From Rapana venosa (Eukaryota; Mollusca; Gastropoda; Neogastropoda; Muricidae), in NCBI GenBank assembly GCA_028751875.1, contig CM054140.1, positions 22,376,500-22,440,499 of the forward strand: a stretch of DNA of 64,000 nt. The letters are read 5' to 3'. The notes under the pieces were generated by a model. That model was given only the letters and a program-made list of their open reading frames with translations, searched no databases and had not been told where the DNA came from. Every line of letters begins with the position of its first letter. The stretch's first letter is position 1. The translations under genes and the position numbers were made by a program. Shown here piece by piece: positions 42,370 through 54,648 of the stretch.

Positions 42370-42735
42370 AGTTCACTCTCTGTGGTTAAGAGTGATGCAA
42401 TTAGAGTGATCTGCTGAACCTGGTTCCATTCTCGTTCAAGAGGATTTTTTCCTCTGGAGTTAACATCAGTGCCGACTCTACTTCCTCTAAAAGTCCTTCG
42501 GATAAGACTATAAACCGAGGCCCCGTGTGCAAACGCACGCAGAACATCTTGCGCACACACGTTAAATCCCGTTCCGGGTTTTCTGTAGAGTAGGCCATTG
42601 TGTGCCGGTGGGAACGGGTGACAAAATTGACAAAAACTGCATACACACGGGGACTGGATGAAAAAAAGGACATGAGTGCTTATTTCTTTATCTCGAAATA
42701 AAAATATATAATAAAATAAATAAATAAATAAACCT
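42370..42735 (+). mobile_element. SINE-A, degraded head
   Basis: Head TGTGGTTAAGAGTGATGC with mutated box B CTGGTTCCATTC. The rest follows SINE-A order to an AAAT tail. Only about 165 bp separate it from the previous full copy in the same orientation. Confidence 0.85.
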
Positions 42736-42815
42736 GTATCAGCTTACTTCTACCTGATCCTTAAGCCTACCACCTCTGCAACTTCTTCCCACTGACTTTG
42801 TAGAAAACAGTATTT

Positions 42816-42876
42816 GTTGTTGTTGTTGTTGTGATTAGATTAACCTACCAGCGGAGATTTCCGATTTCAGGACTGT
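42816..42876 (+). repeat. motif M copy 4 with GTT repeats
   Basis: GTTGTTGTTGTTGTTGTG precedes CAGCGGAGATTTCCGATTTC and AGGACTGTG. Confidence 0.45.
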
Positions 42877-43107
42877 GAGTTGAAATCACAGTATCAAAAG
42901 AAAAACAATAGTGTTTATAAGGAGAAGGTTCTGGGGAGGTAGCAGTAAAATGGTGTCTGTGGAATAATGGGGCTTTCTGAAAGATGTCTTGTGGCCTGTG
43001 AGTTAGTCTTCTCTTGCAGAATCAGAGGGAAGAAGGTGGAGGGGTGGTAGGGATCAGGTAGAAATGATACAGGCAGTAGACAGTTTATTTTTTATATTTT
43101 AAACAAA

Positions 43108-43325
43108 AATTCTCTTTTATATCGAGGATAATGGAATAAGCACTTATATGCTTTTTTTTACATCTAGTCCCCGTGTGTATGCGGTTTTGTAAATTCTGTC
43201 ATCTGTTCCCACCGGCACACAATGGCCTTCTCTTGCGAAAAGCGGAGCAGGGTTTAACGTGTGCGCAAGATGTTCTGCGTGCGTCGCACACGCGGCCTCG
43301 GTTTATAGTCTCATCCGAAGGAATT
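43108..43325 (-). mobile_element. SINE-A, head missing
   Basis: Plus-strand text ATATCGAGGATAATGGAATA, CCCGTGTGTATGCGG, CGGCACACAATGGCC, TGTGCGCAAGATGTTC, TCTCATCCGAAGG. Confidence 0.87.
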
Positions 43326-43374
43326 TTGGGGAGAGAGGAGTGAGAGAGTGTAGATAGGGAAAATAAAGTGATGT

Positions 43375-43378
<4 letters not shown>

Positions 43379-43442
<64 letters not shown>
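43379..43442. repeat. GA microsatellite
   Basis: About 60 bp of GA. Confidence 0.97.
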
Positions 43443-43444
<2 letters not shown>

Positions 43445-43445
<1 letters not shown>

Positions 43446-43552
43446 CAAGACTTTCAAGACTCAAATGTTTAATGTGTTTTGGCCAAAGGCATGCTACCTA
43501 ATTGTTAGAGAGAGAGATCTTAGCTTTGCTTTCATCTGTTGGTATAATAATC

Positions 43553-43585
<33 letters not shown>

Positions 43586-44106
43586 TATGGAATTTATATA
43601 GTGCTGAATCTTGTAAAGCAACAAATCGAAACGCTCAGATTACATTTTAAAAAAATTATTAAAATTTTTTTTTATTTATGCGTGTGTATGCGGTTTTTAA
43701 TTTTTTTTAATTTTAAATAGCTTAAATGTTAAAAAATGAGAACGACTTTCAGAGATTTGTGAGAATCTGCTTAAAAGAAAATTGGAGAAGAACAAAGAGA
43801 TCTCCAGTCTTTCTGCAACCAACAGCTCTGTACGCAAGGCGACTGCCATCTTGGCTGGTCCTATCCCATTCTTTGTTTTCAGAATTTCAACTGTTGCCTT
43901 CAGGATGCTGTTTTCAGTGTCCCAACAGCAAACCAAACAGGAAAAGAAATTCTTTTGTGCCAATAGTCATTGAAGTTCTGAATTCACATCCACATTGAAT
44001 ACCTGGTCTCACATGTCTCTGCAATACATGCCTAATTAGTACTGTTGTTATTGTGACTGTTTTTATGTCCCAGCAATTATACCTGTTATAAGTGTAGTCA
44101 GTACAT

Positions 44107-44146
<40 letters not shown>

Positions 44147-44320
44147 TTTAAACTTTTCTTGGAATGTTTATAATATTGAGGATAGCTTTTCTTTGTGATT
44201 TATTTTTCTCCCTTGAATACCATTCTTATCAATGTATATGTGCCAGTCAGTGTTTTAATTGCCCTTCACGGCATGATTAAGGTATTTTGACTTGACTGGA
44301 TTTGACATACTTAATAAATG
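43445..44320 (+). mobile_element. LINE-B2, C-terminal end and 3' UTR
   Basis: 43520-43550 encodes ALLSSVGI-like sequence matching LLSFVGTI of LINE-B1. After the inserted SINE remnant, 43740-43998 encodes NDFQRFVRICLK, SEFQLLPSGCCFQCPNSK and NRKRNSFVPIVIEVLNS. A GT array lies in the 3' UTR, which ends TTGCCCTTCACGGCATG then TTTTGACTTGACTGG. Broken frames. Confidence 0.82.
43553..43725 (-). mobile_element. SINE-A remnant with LINE-A tail, inserted in LINE-B2
   Basis: AAT repeats, GTATGGAATTTATATAGTGC, TGAATCTTGTAAAGC, then an A/T-rich join and GCGTGTGTATGCGGTTTT of the SINE-A 3' part. Confidence 0.75.
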
Positions 44321-45714
44321 TTTCTTAGACAACATGGAATGTGGAAAAAGAAATGAGTAGCCTATATGATCCCAAGAAAATTCGATCTGAGAATGGGTAA
44401 AGAATACCAATCACGATCACTTACGAAATAAGAATGAGATAGAACACTCAATACAATTCAAAGAGGTCTCATTTTCATTTATTTTCAACAATGAACGCAG
44501 TCTGTAACTAACAATGACAATGGCTTATTGTGGTAAGCTTAAAGTCCATTCACACCAGAACAGTGGGAAGGGGACTGGGCACAAACACATAAGAAAAAAA
44601 ACCACCCATTCACTACAGCCTGAATAATCATCATGGCATGGATGCCACATCATGGTTTAATTAACAACTGCAACAAACACAGGTATTGAAAAATTATGAT
44701 TACTGTAGTTTTTTGCAGAGTGAGAAAAATGAGCAAGGTCTGTATTGCTGTTAAAAGCTTTACAAGCCATTCAGCAGATCATAATTATATTCCCTTTTGT
44801 AAAAACTTCATGAAAACAGAAAACCCAACTTTGACGAAAAAGATGATATGGGAACCACATCAGTCCAATTTTGTGTTAAGATCACTTGCCAGGGGAGAGG
44901 GAAAGGCATTGACTGTGTACTTGTTAGTCAACAACAGACATTCGGGTAAGGTGTGTACAGTTAAGCAAGTGTCACTGACAGCCATGATGTCACCACCTGG
45001 ACCCCACATAGAAACCAGATGAGACCATGCAGATTGTCCAATAGGCCCTAGCTGTAAAGCCTGTGACATGCCTAGAGCTTCATGTACCTTCTTCCCTGTC
45101 CTGCCTTTGTGTAGGCTAGTGTGCTGAGTTTGTTGTGATCTTCTTCTGGCAGCATGTTTCAATTTCATTATAATTCAAGTCTCTTCACAAATTGTGATAA
45201 TAGCCTAAAGAAAAAAAAAGAAGGGTGGGATGGGGGTGGGGGTGGTCTGGATCAGGGTTTTTGGGGTGGATGCACATGATTATTTTGAATATCAGTGGAC
45301 AAATAAAATGGAAATTAACTGACTGACCTACAGTGAAATCTAAAATTTGCAACTATTGAACAATACTTACTTACAACAACAAAAAATCCACACACAGAAA
45401 ATCCAAGTCATTTGTAACAAGATCTAACATGTAAACAGTAAAAACAAACCCAAAACAAACCCATATGCCCAACAATAATGAACACAAGGAAATATATTTT
45501 GCTAAAAGAGAATGTCTTTAAAGTCCCTAATAATCATAATAAAGAACCAAATGGACTATGCAATAATGATTTGAAAAATGTATACATCAATAAAGGACCA
45601 TTGAAGATTGCGGATGAGGATGGTGAGGTAAGAATAGGTATGTAATCTTTTAGCAACTGGCATATCAATATATGATCAACAGTTATGCTGTGACTACATA
45701 AAATAAAAAAAACA
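44321..45714. other. no supported gene
   Basis: Overlapping frames at 44696-45022 (plus) and 44860-45168 (minus) show no domain, and only one strand could be real. The rest is AT-rich and unassigned. Confidence 0.45.
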
Positions 45715-45724
45715 TTTCCAACAT

Positions 45725-46815
45725 CTATTCTCTATCTATCTGTCCCGTAGTCTGACGACCATGGGGGCACCCTCAAAGACTCAGCAACCAGTTCCCTCCA
45801 TTCCTCTCTCTGTTCTGCCTTTCTCAGGGTTTTGTTGAGTTCTAGGCCTGTCCATTCACTGATGTTATCCTCCCAGCTCTTCCTTGGTCTGCCTCTTCTT
45901 CTTCCTCCTTGGACAGTGCCTTGCAAAACTGTCTTTGTAATTCCTTGGGATCTTGTGACATGCCCATACCACTTAAGTTTACGCTTTTTCACGATCGTTA
46001 GAAGGTTCTCATAGGGTCCAATGGTTTGCTGGATTCTGTTATGCACGCTTTCGTTGCTTATGTGGTCTTTGTAGGAGATGCCAAGGAGTCTCCGAAAGCA
46101 TCTCATCTCCACTGCCTGTACTCTTCTCTCCAAATCTGCAGTCAGGGTCCATGATTCACAGGCATACAGAAATATGGATATGACAAGGGAGCGCATTAGT
46201 CTGATCTTGGAGATAAGTGAGATATTCTTATCTCTCCAGATGGTGTTTAGTTTTGACAAAGCTGTTATTGTCTGTGCAGTCCTGCATACTACTTCTGGCT
46301 TGGATCCCTGGTCGGATACAATGGCTCCCAGGTACTTGAAGCTTTGAACTGTTTCCAGCTTCTGGTCATTAACCCTGATATCAGTGCTAATGCCGTTGGT
46401 GTTATTAGTCATCAGTTTGGTCTTCTCTGCACTGATTTCCATGCCGTATGTTTTGGAGGCCTTATCCAAGTGTTCTGTTAGGCTGGCAAGCTCTTTTTCT
46501 GATCCTGCTATTCCATCAATGTCATCTGCGAAGCGGAGGTTTGTGATCGTTCTGCCACCAATGCTGACTGATCCTTCATGATGTTCCAGTGCATCAGCCA
46601 TGATTCTCTCAAGGAAGATGTTGAAAAGAGTGGGTGAGAGTAGACAGCCCTGCCTTACTCCAACTGTTGTTCGAAACCATTCTGCAATGTTGTTGTTGTA
46701 GTACACTGCACTGGTGGCCTCGCTGTACAGCTGTTTGATGACTCTGATCAGGTTTGCATTGATGCTGTACAAATTCATGGTTGCCCACAAGACACCGTGA
46801 ACACCGTCATGAGCT
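45725..46815 (-). mobile_element. RTE-type LINE, reverse transcriptase half (direct part of a twin-primed copy)
   Basis: An uninterrupted 352-residue frame (45732-46790, extendable to about 46815) encodes LWATMNLYSINANLIRVIKQ, TTVGVRQGCLLSPTLFN, the polymerase box LRFADDIDGIAG, AEKTKLMTNN, YLGAIVSDQG, LYACESWTLTADLERRVQA, RCFRRLLGIS, KRKLKWYGHVTRSQG, VLQGTVQGGRRRGRPRKSW and a stop. This is palm to C-terminus of the RTE family whose endonuclease is annotated as craniofacial development protein 2-like. The fingers are missing. TTTCCAACAT lies at 45715-45724 next to the 3' end. Confidence 0.93.
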
Positions 46816-47442
46816 GTCAGCCTGTGTCCAGCAGACTTATTACCATCCGCCTGAGAGCAACCCCCTTTAACATAACTATAGTACAGGCATACGCCCCTAC
46901 ATCAGACTGCACAGATGAAGCCGTAGAAGAATTTTATGACCAGCTACAAGAGGTTCTGAATCAAACACCCAAGAAAGACATCCTCGTTGTGCAAGGCGAC
47001 TGGAACGCCAAGGTAGGAGAAGATGCATGGAAAGACTGGGAGGGCGTTTGTGGGCCACATTGTAATAACCAATCAAATGAAAGAGGCTTGAGACTCCTGG
47101 AGTTTGCCAGTAACAACCACCTCCAGCTAGTGAATACACTTGGCCCACACAAGAAATCCAGAAAATGGACATGGCATAGCCCAAATGGAGAACACCACAA
47201 CCAAATAGATTACATCATGGTGAAAAGACGGTTTCAGTCTAGCGTTAACATCGCACAGACACGAAGTTTTCCAGGAGCAGACATAGGGAGTGATCATGAT
47301 CTTGTGATGATGACTTTCCGACTACGTCTAAAGAAAATCCACAAGCGGAACAACATCAGGATCAAATTTGACCTCGAGAAGCTGAAGGACCCAGAGGTAG
47401 TAGAAATTTTTCAAGCAAGGATAGGTGGAAAGTTTGCAGCAC
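46816..47442 (+). mobile_element. RTE-type LINE, endonuclease half (inverted part of the same copy)
   Basis: Open frame with PVSSRLITIRLRATPFNIT, QAYAPTSDC, ILVVQGDWNAKVGEDAW, NERGLRLLEFASNN, WTWHSPNGEHHNQIDYIMV, GADIGSDHDLVMMTFRLRL and FDLEKLKDPEVV. The GDWNAKVG, NxIDYI and SDHDLV motifs are those of the apurinic-type endonuclease. It lies head to head with the RT half. The matching TTTCCAACAT at 47443-47452 closes the insertion. The segment before the RT palm is absent. Confidence 0.93.
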
Positions 47443-47452
47443 TTTCCAACAT

Positions 47453-47944
47453 ACTTAGTCTTAAAACAGTTCAATTTCCATCTGCAGGCTTAGAGAAACA
47501 ATCTGTTTATGCTGTAATGATCCGTTTCTTGTTTTTTAAACACAAAACCATTGTACCATTTCTCCATATACATTTTAGACAACTGACTTCTCTTTTCCTT
47601 ACAATGGAATAACGAATAATAATTTTCTCACACTACTGGCAGGGTGTGTATAAAAGAGAATGTAAAGTATGTACGGTCTCATTCTTTCACGGATTAACAT
47701 AAGCCAGAGCAAACAATGTAACAGTAATGTAGATGTCTACAGACAAACAGCATAGATCTGTCTTTCCCATGGTTGGTAAGTCTGACAGAGGTCAGGCTTT
47801 TACACAACCAGACAGCATGATACTGACCAACCTGTCATCCAGTAGTGGTGTTTCAATCACGTAGAAGACGTAACACGTTAATTATCCAACCAGTTCATTA
47901 GAATATAACAGGTAATCTGCAAGGATGATTTACTTGTTAACTTA
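47453..47944. other. no recognised feature
   Basis: No domain or repeat family seen. The apparent frame running on from the endonuclease is host sequence. Confidence 0.5.
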
Positions 47945-49012
47945 GTGCTCTGTGGCATAGGCTGAAGACATAGCCTGAAGATATAACCTGAAGATATAAC
48001 CTAAAGATATAACCTGAAGACATAGCCTGAAGTCATAGTCTAAAGACAGCCTGAAGACATAGTCTGAAGACATAACCCAAGACATAGTCTGAGGACTTAG
48101 CCTGAAGACATAACCCAAGACATAATCTGAAGACATAACCCAAGACATAGTCTGAGGACATAGCCTGAAGACATAACCCAAGACATAATCTGAAGACATA
48201 ACCCAAGACATAGTCTGAGGACATAGCCTGAAGATATAACCTGAAGACATAACCCAAGACATAGTCTGAAGACATAACCCAAGCCATAGTCTGAGGACAT
48301 AGCCTGAAGACATAACCCAAGACATAATCTGAAGACATAACCCAAGACATAGTCTGAGGACATAGCCTGAAGATATAACCTGAAGACATAACCCAAGACA
48401 TAGTCTGAAGACATAACCCAAGCCATAGTCTGAGGACATAGCCTGAAGACATAACCCAAGACATAGTCTGAAGACATAACCCAAGACATAGTCTGAGGAC
48501 ATAGCCTGAAAATATAACCTGAAGACATAACCCAAGACATAGTCTGAAGACATAACCCAAGACATAGTCTGAGGATATAGCCTGAAGATATAACCTGAAG
48601 AAATAACTCAAGACATAGCCTGAAGTCACAGTCTGAAGACAATCCGAGGGCACCGTCTGAAGTCATAGTCTGACGACATGGTCTGAAGACAGCCTGAAGA
48701 CATAGTCTGAAATAACAGCCTGCAGACCTAGTCTAAAGACATGGTCTGAAGTCACAGTCTGAAATTGCAGCCTAAAGTAACAGTCTGAAGACATGGTCTG
48801 AAGTCACAGTCTGAAGACATAGTGTGAAGATATAACCTGAAGTCATAGCCTGAAGACATAGTCTGAAGGCAGCCTGAAGACATAGTCTGAAGACATAACC
48901 TGAAGTCATAGCCTGAAGACAGGACCGAAAGTCATAGCCTGAAGACATAGTCTGAAGATATAACCTGAAGTCATAGCCTGAAGTCATAGCCTGAATACAG
49001 CCTGATGACGTA
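47945..49012. repeat. 12/13-bp minisatellite with higher-order period near 139 bp
   Basis: Units are GACATAGTCTGAA (13), GACATAACCCAA (12), TATAACCTGAAGA (13) and variants. A block containing AAGCCATAGTCTGAGG recurs at 48281 and 48420, giving a higher-order period of 139 bp. Minus-strand frames of 189-207 residues stay open in all three phases because the units lack stops. They encode repetitive Tyr/Val/Leu/Cys-rich sequence and are not treated as genes. The array decays toward 49012. Confidence 0.95.
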
Positions 49013-49725
49013 ACCCCAACACATGCCCCAGAGTTTTGAAACCTATGCAACATGTACCTCGTATGTTCGGATTGTATGTAAGATGAAACACATCCTTATT
49101 AACTTGCTGGGTGGAAGACCATGTTTGCATATAAAAGATATTCTGTTTTTTAATATAATCACAAGACAAAATATGGCCAGGTAGATACTAGGGTCAACAA
49201 CAAGGAGAAAAATAATTATAATAAAATCAGTTAGTACTTCATGCAGTTGTATCACGTTACGGATGCAAATACAAACACTTCGTCATATCAAAACAGAGAG
49301 ACCATACAATCATACATTTATACAATTTTTCTGAAAGAGAATGGCAGGAGCATTCAATCCTTGAAAGAAAACACAATGAATAGGCAGACTATTATTACAA
49401 AGTGACAACTAGAATATAGTCACAGTGTTGTCTGAAGAAGCTTTCAATGGATAAATTATCTTAATTAATGAGATAGACCACACTTAATCATTAGTATACA
49501 ACAGCTGGGTGGGTTACGTGAGCTATTTATAGGCCAGTGTGTCAGGGAGACTGGAATGGCTGCTAAAGTGTGTGTTGCACGTTTCATCATAGTTCTTGGG
49601 ATTTCCCGTCTATTTATAGTTCTTTTGCTTTTGTTGGTTGACTGGTCGTGATGTTCCTAAGATTTCTTGGTATGAATGCCTAGTTTGCAATTCATCGCCA
49701 CTGAATTGTTACGTATTCGGTGTGT

Positions 49726-49757
<32 letters not shown>

Positions 49758-50355
49758 AAGTAAACTTAGGAAAACTCTCTCCTGTTCTGTTGAATTCAAA
49801 GGAAGGTCAACTGTATTAGGAAGACTAAATAAAACCCACAACTCTTTCAGAGGGAAACTGAAACCTGTAAGGAGAACAGAAAGTCTTAGTATTCCTCTAC
49901 TCTCTGTTTACAGAAAAACAGACCACGGCATCAATATAGCTACAAGCACGAAGTTATCGATGATAGAGGTATAACAAGACGTGTACACCAAGGCCTACGT
50001 TACACTTGTTATGCTTGTTCAAAATGTTGTGCTGAGATTGTCTTTAGCCATACAAGCAGGCTCTTAACAAAGGTCAGTAAACGACACAGGCCCCAGTCCT
50101 CTGGAATCTGACACCATGAGGTTTCAGAAAATATCCTGGATCCACAGAAAGTAGCCAGTGGGTAAGCATGATAGAAGCCAAATGAAAAGCACGGCTGGGG
50201 GAGATCATTTCAAATTTATGCAGTTGGAAATGTCAATATGAAAAAAGACACATGCTAATTACGGTTGAAACTTAAGTGCTCGAGGGAAAAAAGTCTTTGC
50301 TCCTTAAGAGTAATCCAATCGGCACACGCACGCACGCACGCGTCCGCGGCGCGCG

Positions 50356-50401
<46 letters not shown>

Positions 50402-51602
50402 AACCACCACAAAACACCCATACCAATCCCAATTTCATTATCTCAATAGGCATGGAGATTCATTACAAGTCATAATTGTATAAGAACAATTAACATAAAA
50501 ACCGTTTATCTAGGAAAGGGATAGACATTCAATCTTAAAAAATGCCCACCCATCCCCCCCCCCCCCCCCCCCACACACACACATAAACACACCCACAACC
50601 AGTTGCACACACACCCATACCCCTGCACACACAAGATGCACTGACAATGACAGACAAACCTGTTTGCTTCTAATACCACTGAGTGTGAACTGATGTAAGT
50701 AAATTGAAGACAATTACAACAATCTGTTTGAGGTCTATTTTGCTCCCACCTACAGCTACAGCAATACTTTGGAGAAAGGACCATGAGCTGAGTCACCTAC
50801 CTGGAGACATAATTCATACCTGAATAGACAGACATGCAGACAGACAGACTACAGACATGCGAACAGACAACAGACAGACAGACAATCCTGTGGGATCTGT
50901 GTCAGTCTGATAATATTCCCAGCCTATGTAATCCTAGTTATTCACTGGGACTTTAATGTAAGCCTTCCTAATTCAGGGAAGTCAATGAGTCACTCTCCTT
51001 TTTGTGATTCACAGACCCAGACCAATGGTTCCCTCCACAGGTACTTTTACCTTATTTGGGAATGACCAAACCAACACCCCTTCAGGGAATGAAGGAACTC
51101 AGCCTTTGTTTCTCAGAGGCTCCATGTCCTACTTCCCTCCCACCACAATGTCAGGCTCTGTAGGCTGTGTGTATTGTTGTTGCCCATTTTCCCAGCTGAA
51201 ACACCTTGGGGTGTCATCACACAGAATGTATCCTGACTCACTCACCTGGGTAAATACAGCGAGAGGGTAAAAGTGTACAGGCTAGGCCAGGTAGGCTAGA
51301 GGAGAGGTGTTGGTGTAACCACTGTTTTCAAGTACCTGGCCAGAATGTCCAGCCATGCTCTGACTTAACAGGATATTTTTCTTTTCTTTTTTCTTTCTTA
51401 AAAGGAGGGTACAATCTCCACACAACATTTGAAAGCATATTCATTACAGTATTTGAATGTAGGTCTTGGGGTTTAGCTTACATCAATAACTGACAAAAGT
51501 CTTTATATATTCAAGAGCTGAGGCTAGTGCAGCACGCTTGTGGCTGTGCATCAGAGAGTTGCTTAAGAATTGTACTATCTGAGGGTTCCCCAGGCACTTG
51601 CT
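49013..51602. other. gene-poor stretch with microsatellites
   Basis: Nothing coding is supported. It holds GT at 49721-49757, a CGCACG/GCGC/AC Z-DNA-prone tract at 50325-50400, poly-C at 50556-50572, and CAGA repeats near 50825-50882. The 51004-51270 frame has no domain. Confidence 0.5.
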
Positions 51603-51840
51603 GCTCTCTCCACGACACACTGCTCTCTATGTACACAATCTGCCCACTGCTTATTGTAACAGTATCTTAGCTTAACTTTACAGGACTTTCTCTCTCTCTC
51701 TCTCTCTCTCTACTCTCCTCTACTCTCGCTTCTCTTCTCTCTCTCTCTCTCTCTTCACAGGTTGTCTGAACTCCACTGTCATTGATGTTAACATTTTCTT
51801 TTCCTTTTTAATGTCGTTTTTGGATTTTGAATTGCAGACT
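51603..51840. repeat. direct repeat left of piggyBac-like copy 2
   Basis: CTGCTCTCTATGTACACAAT, CTGCCCACTGC, a CT array, CACAGGTTGTCTGAA, CTCCACTGTCATTG, TTTCTTTTCCTTTTTA. It matches 53372-53575. Confidence 0.75.
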
Positions 51841-51892
51841 GATATAATTTTTTTCTGAGCACTCTTGGAAGATATCCAAGATATGGGCTTAA

Positions 51893-53284
51893 CTCACTTG
51901 GGCCTGAGTGTTTTCCCCCTTGTTTTTTCCTGAGATGTCACTTTTTTCCAGGGTTCAGAAAAGCACCAAGACTTCAAAATTATATTTTAAAAAAAAGAAA
52001 CTTCAGCAAATGAATGCATATTATGCTGGGTTACTCTACACAAAAATATTGAGGTTTTCACTAGCATATTTATGCTTGATGGGCCATGTTGAAAATACTT
52101 GACACAATTTTGTGGTCACAATGACCATACAGTCACACACTTTGATCAGCTCTGTGAACACAGAGTGAAAGGTGAGAAAGTATGGGAACCCACAAAATAA
52201 TTTTGAGTAAAGCGGATTTTGCTCAGGATAAAAATAAAAGTAAAGTCTATGTGACATTAAACATAACTGTTACTGATTGTTACACAGAGGGTTACTGGAA
52301 AGAAAGAAGAGCACAGGGAACACGACAGTCCTCGTGCACTGTGTTCCTAATTATCAGTGTAGTTCTGCACTGAGGGGTACAACTGAAAGAGCAGGGGATG
52401 GTCTTGTTGGGTTGGGTAGAGCAAATGGGCTACAGAGCATGGGCTGGTGCACCAATAGTTTTTAATTTCTGGTTTATGAACCACTCTCATGTAAACACAA
52501 AGGGCTAAAAAAAACACCACCACCAAATCATTCACTGTCACTCCATCATCTGGCCACTGTTTGAATAAACCCATCTTCAGTTCACCTCTAGCCACAAGGT
52601 TCTCCTGAGCATATCTGTTTGTCTCTGCAACACTGTTCTTTAGGAGGTCTTCTGTCACAATCTCATTAAAGAAATCAATGGGGGCATGACACCCAGCTGA
52701 AACATGCAGGCCAGAAGAGCCAGAGAAAGGAGGCAAAGTAAGGGGGGGGGGGGACCCCTCAAATCTGGTGCCAGTCAGGTATAAGAAAGCCAATAAAATC
52801 TTCCCCATACATTTCATTCACTGTACTTGGCCCACTGACCCCTCCCCTCTGGTCATGTGCACCATCACCTCCCTTTCCCTCATTTTCAGAAGCTGAGTCA
52901 CTGTCAGTAAGCTCTGCTTGGTAGTTTTCTTCACACTGGAAACGCTTTCACTGGCATCTTCTTCATACTCGTGGATGTCTGAACCTTCAGCTTGAAACAC
53001 TTCCATCGCTTCAGCAGCAGTAAAACGCCAACCTTAAGGTCGTTTTTCTTACTCAGATGCAAAATAGCTTGTCATGTGGGGTGCTGAAGTGGTTCACTTG
53101 CCCACAAGTGTACTGCTACAGAATCTCACAAAGTAGTGGTTTTGACAAATTGGCCATGCCCCTGTAGCCACCATTGGTAGGCTGTGTCAGTGGGGTTATG
53201 CAAAAAAGGAATAGGAAAACCTCTACTATGTGTTCTTGGGAGAGGAGCCTCTTACATCACCACTGCTGTCCTCCAGAGAGAGAG
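51893..53284 (-). mobile_element. piggyBac-like non-autonomous element, copy 2
   Basis: TTAA borders at 51889-51892 and 53285-53288. The minus strand encodes two adjoining N-terminal pieces of a piggyBac transposase: MEVFQAEGSDIHEYEEDASE up to a stop near 52818, then TGTRFEGSPPPLTLPPFSG, FFNEIVTEDLLKNSV, ETNRYAQENLV, GVTVNDLVVVFFALCVY-like sequence and VHKPEIKNYWCTSP, ending PSVQNYTDN. The downstream catalytic Asp region is absent. At 1.39 kb it matches copy 1 minus its LINE-A insert, so both descend from one deleted, mobilisable form. Confidence 0.8.
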
Positions 53285-53371
53285 TTAAAGAGATTTTGAC
53301 TTTGGTCCCAGGTAGAGGGGGAGGGGTGTACTGTGTTCACTGAAGAAAAGGACAGGGTGGTTTGTCAATGG

Positions 53372-53456
53372 TAAAGTCCTGGCCTGTTGCTCTCTCTACT
53401 ACACTGCTCTCTTTGTGTACACACAATCTGCCCACAGCTCATTGTAAGTGTACATT

Positions 53457-53495
<39 letters not shown>

Positions 53496-53575
53496 CAGGT
53501 TATGTGAATCCCACTGTCATGGATTTTATTATCATTTTCTTTTCCTTTTTAGGCTCCTTTTCGGGCTTTTTTTAG
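53372..53575. repeat. direct repeat right of piggyBac-like copy 2
   Basis: ACTGCTCTCTTTGTGTACAC, CTGCCCACAGCTCATTG, CT array, CACAGGTTATGTGAATC, CCACTGTCATGG, TTTCTTTTCCTTTTTA. GTGAGTGTGTGGGATTA occurs twice just after it (53602 and 53732). Confidence 0.75.
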
Positions 53576-54302
53576 ATGCAGCCTACTATCATTTTCATTC
53601 AGGTGAGTGTGTGGGATTATATTTCACTTAATTATTGTCTGAACACAACTGTTATTATGTTTTTATTATTTTCTTTCCCTTTTAACTGTTCTTTTTGGCT
53701 TCTGAGGCGCAGACTTCCAGTTTTCTTTCTGGTGAGTGTGTGGGATTACAGTTATTGTGTTGTTGTTGTTGTTTATAAAGAAGCCAATGTTTGTTGTTAA
53801 GGTATTATAGTTTCCGTATATTTTTCCGTCTTATGGCTGGCTACCTTTGCCTCTTCTTGGAATTTATGAGAGAGAGAGAGAGTGCATTGAAAAAATTATG
53901 GTTTTAGATTTGCAGAAACTATTCATAATTGTTTTTTTTGGCCAGCTAGGCAAATGCATGAGCATTATGGGCCACAATGAAAAAGTACAACATGGGACAC
54001 CAGATCATCCAGACCATCAAAGGGCTATACACAAAAGCCACAGGTGCAGTGCTTGTCCAAGGCATGGTTGGAGAGTGGTTCCATACCTCAGTGGGAGTCC
54101 GTCAAGGCTGTCTCCTATTGCAAACAGTATTCAATGTCTTCCTTGGGCGCATAATGACTGATGCCTTAGAAGATCACACTGGCACAGTCAGTATTGGATG
54201 GTGGACAATCACCAACCTCAGGTTTGCCAATGACATCATGGGACTGGCAGGAAACGAATAGGAACTAGCCAATCTAGTGTACCGCCTGGACGAAACATCC
54301 TC

Positions 54303-54308
54303 CAGCTC

Positions 54309-54361
<53 letters not shown>

Positions 54362-54601
54362 GGAATTTATATAGCGCTATATCTTGTAAAAACAAATCAA
54401 AGCACTTGCATTCAAAACATTCTTACACATACAGCCAAGAACAATTAACAATGTTAACAAATTCAAATGTACATACACACATGTACACGCCTGTGCGTGT
54501 GTACACCACACACACACACACATATACACACGTGCGCATAAAGGTTTTACACTTTGGCAGTGTGGTGGGGATTTCGGCTGTTGAAGGCAAGGACAGATAT
54601 A

Positions 54602-54648
<47 letters not shown>

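Noticed and set aside
44696..45168. Overlapping 108- and 102-residue frames on opposite strands
   Set aside because: No domain, no splice context, no reason to prefer one strand.
47942..48666. 189-207 residue Tyr/Val/Leu-rich proteins on the minus strand
   Set aside because: They overlap in all three frames and follow from stop-free 12/13-bp units; no start context or unique flank.
51004..51270. 88-residue frame preceded by a CACAG acceptor-like site
   Set aside because: No domain, and sequence around it lacks other exon signals.
51603..53575. LTR retrotransposon, from direct repeats of about 230 bp
   Set aside because: The repeats lack TG...CA ends and a primer-binding site, and the interior is a TTAA-bounded piggyBac-like element.
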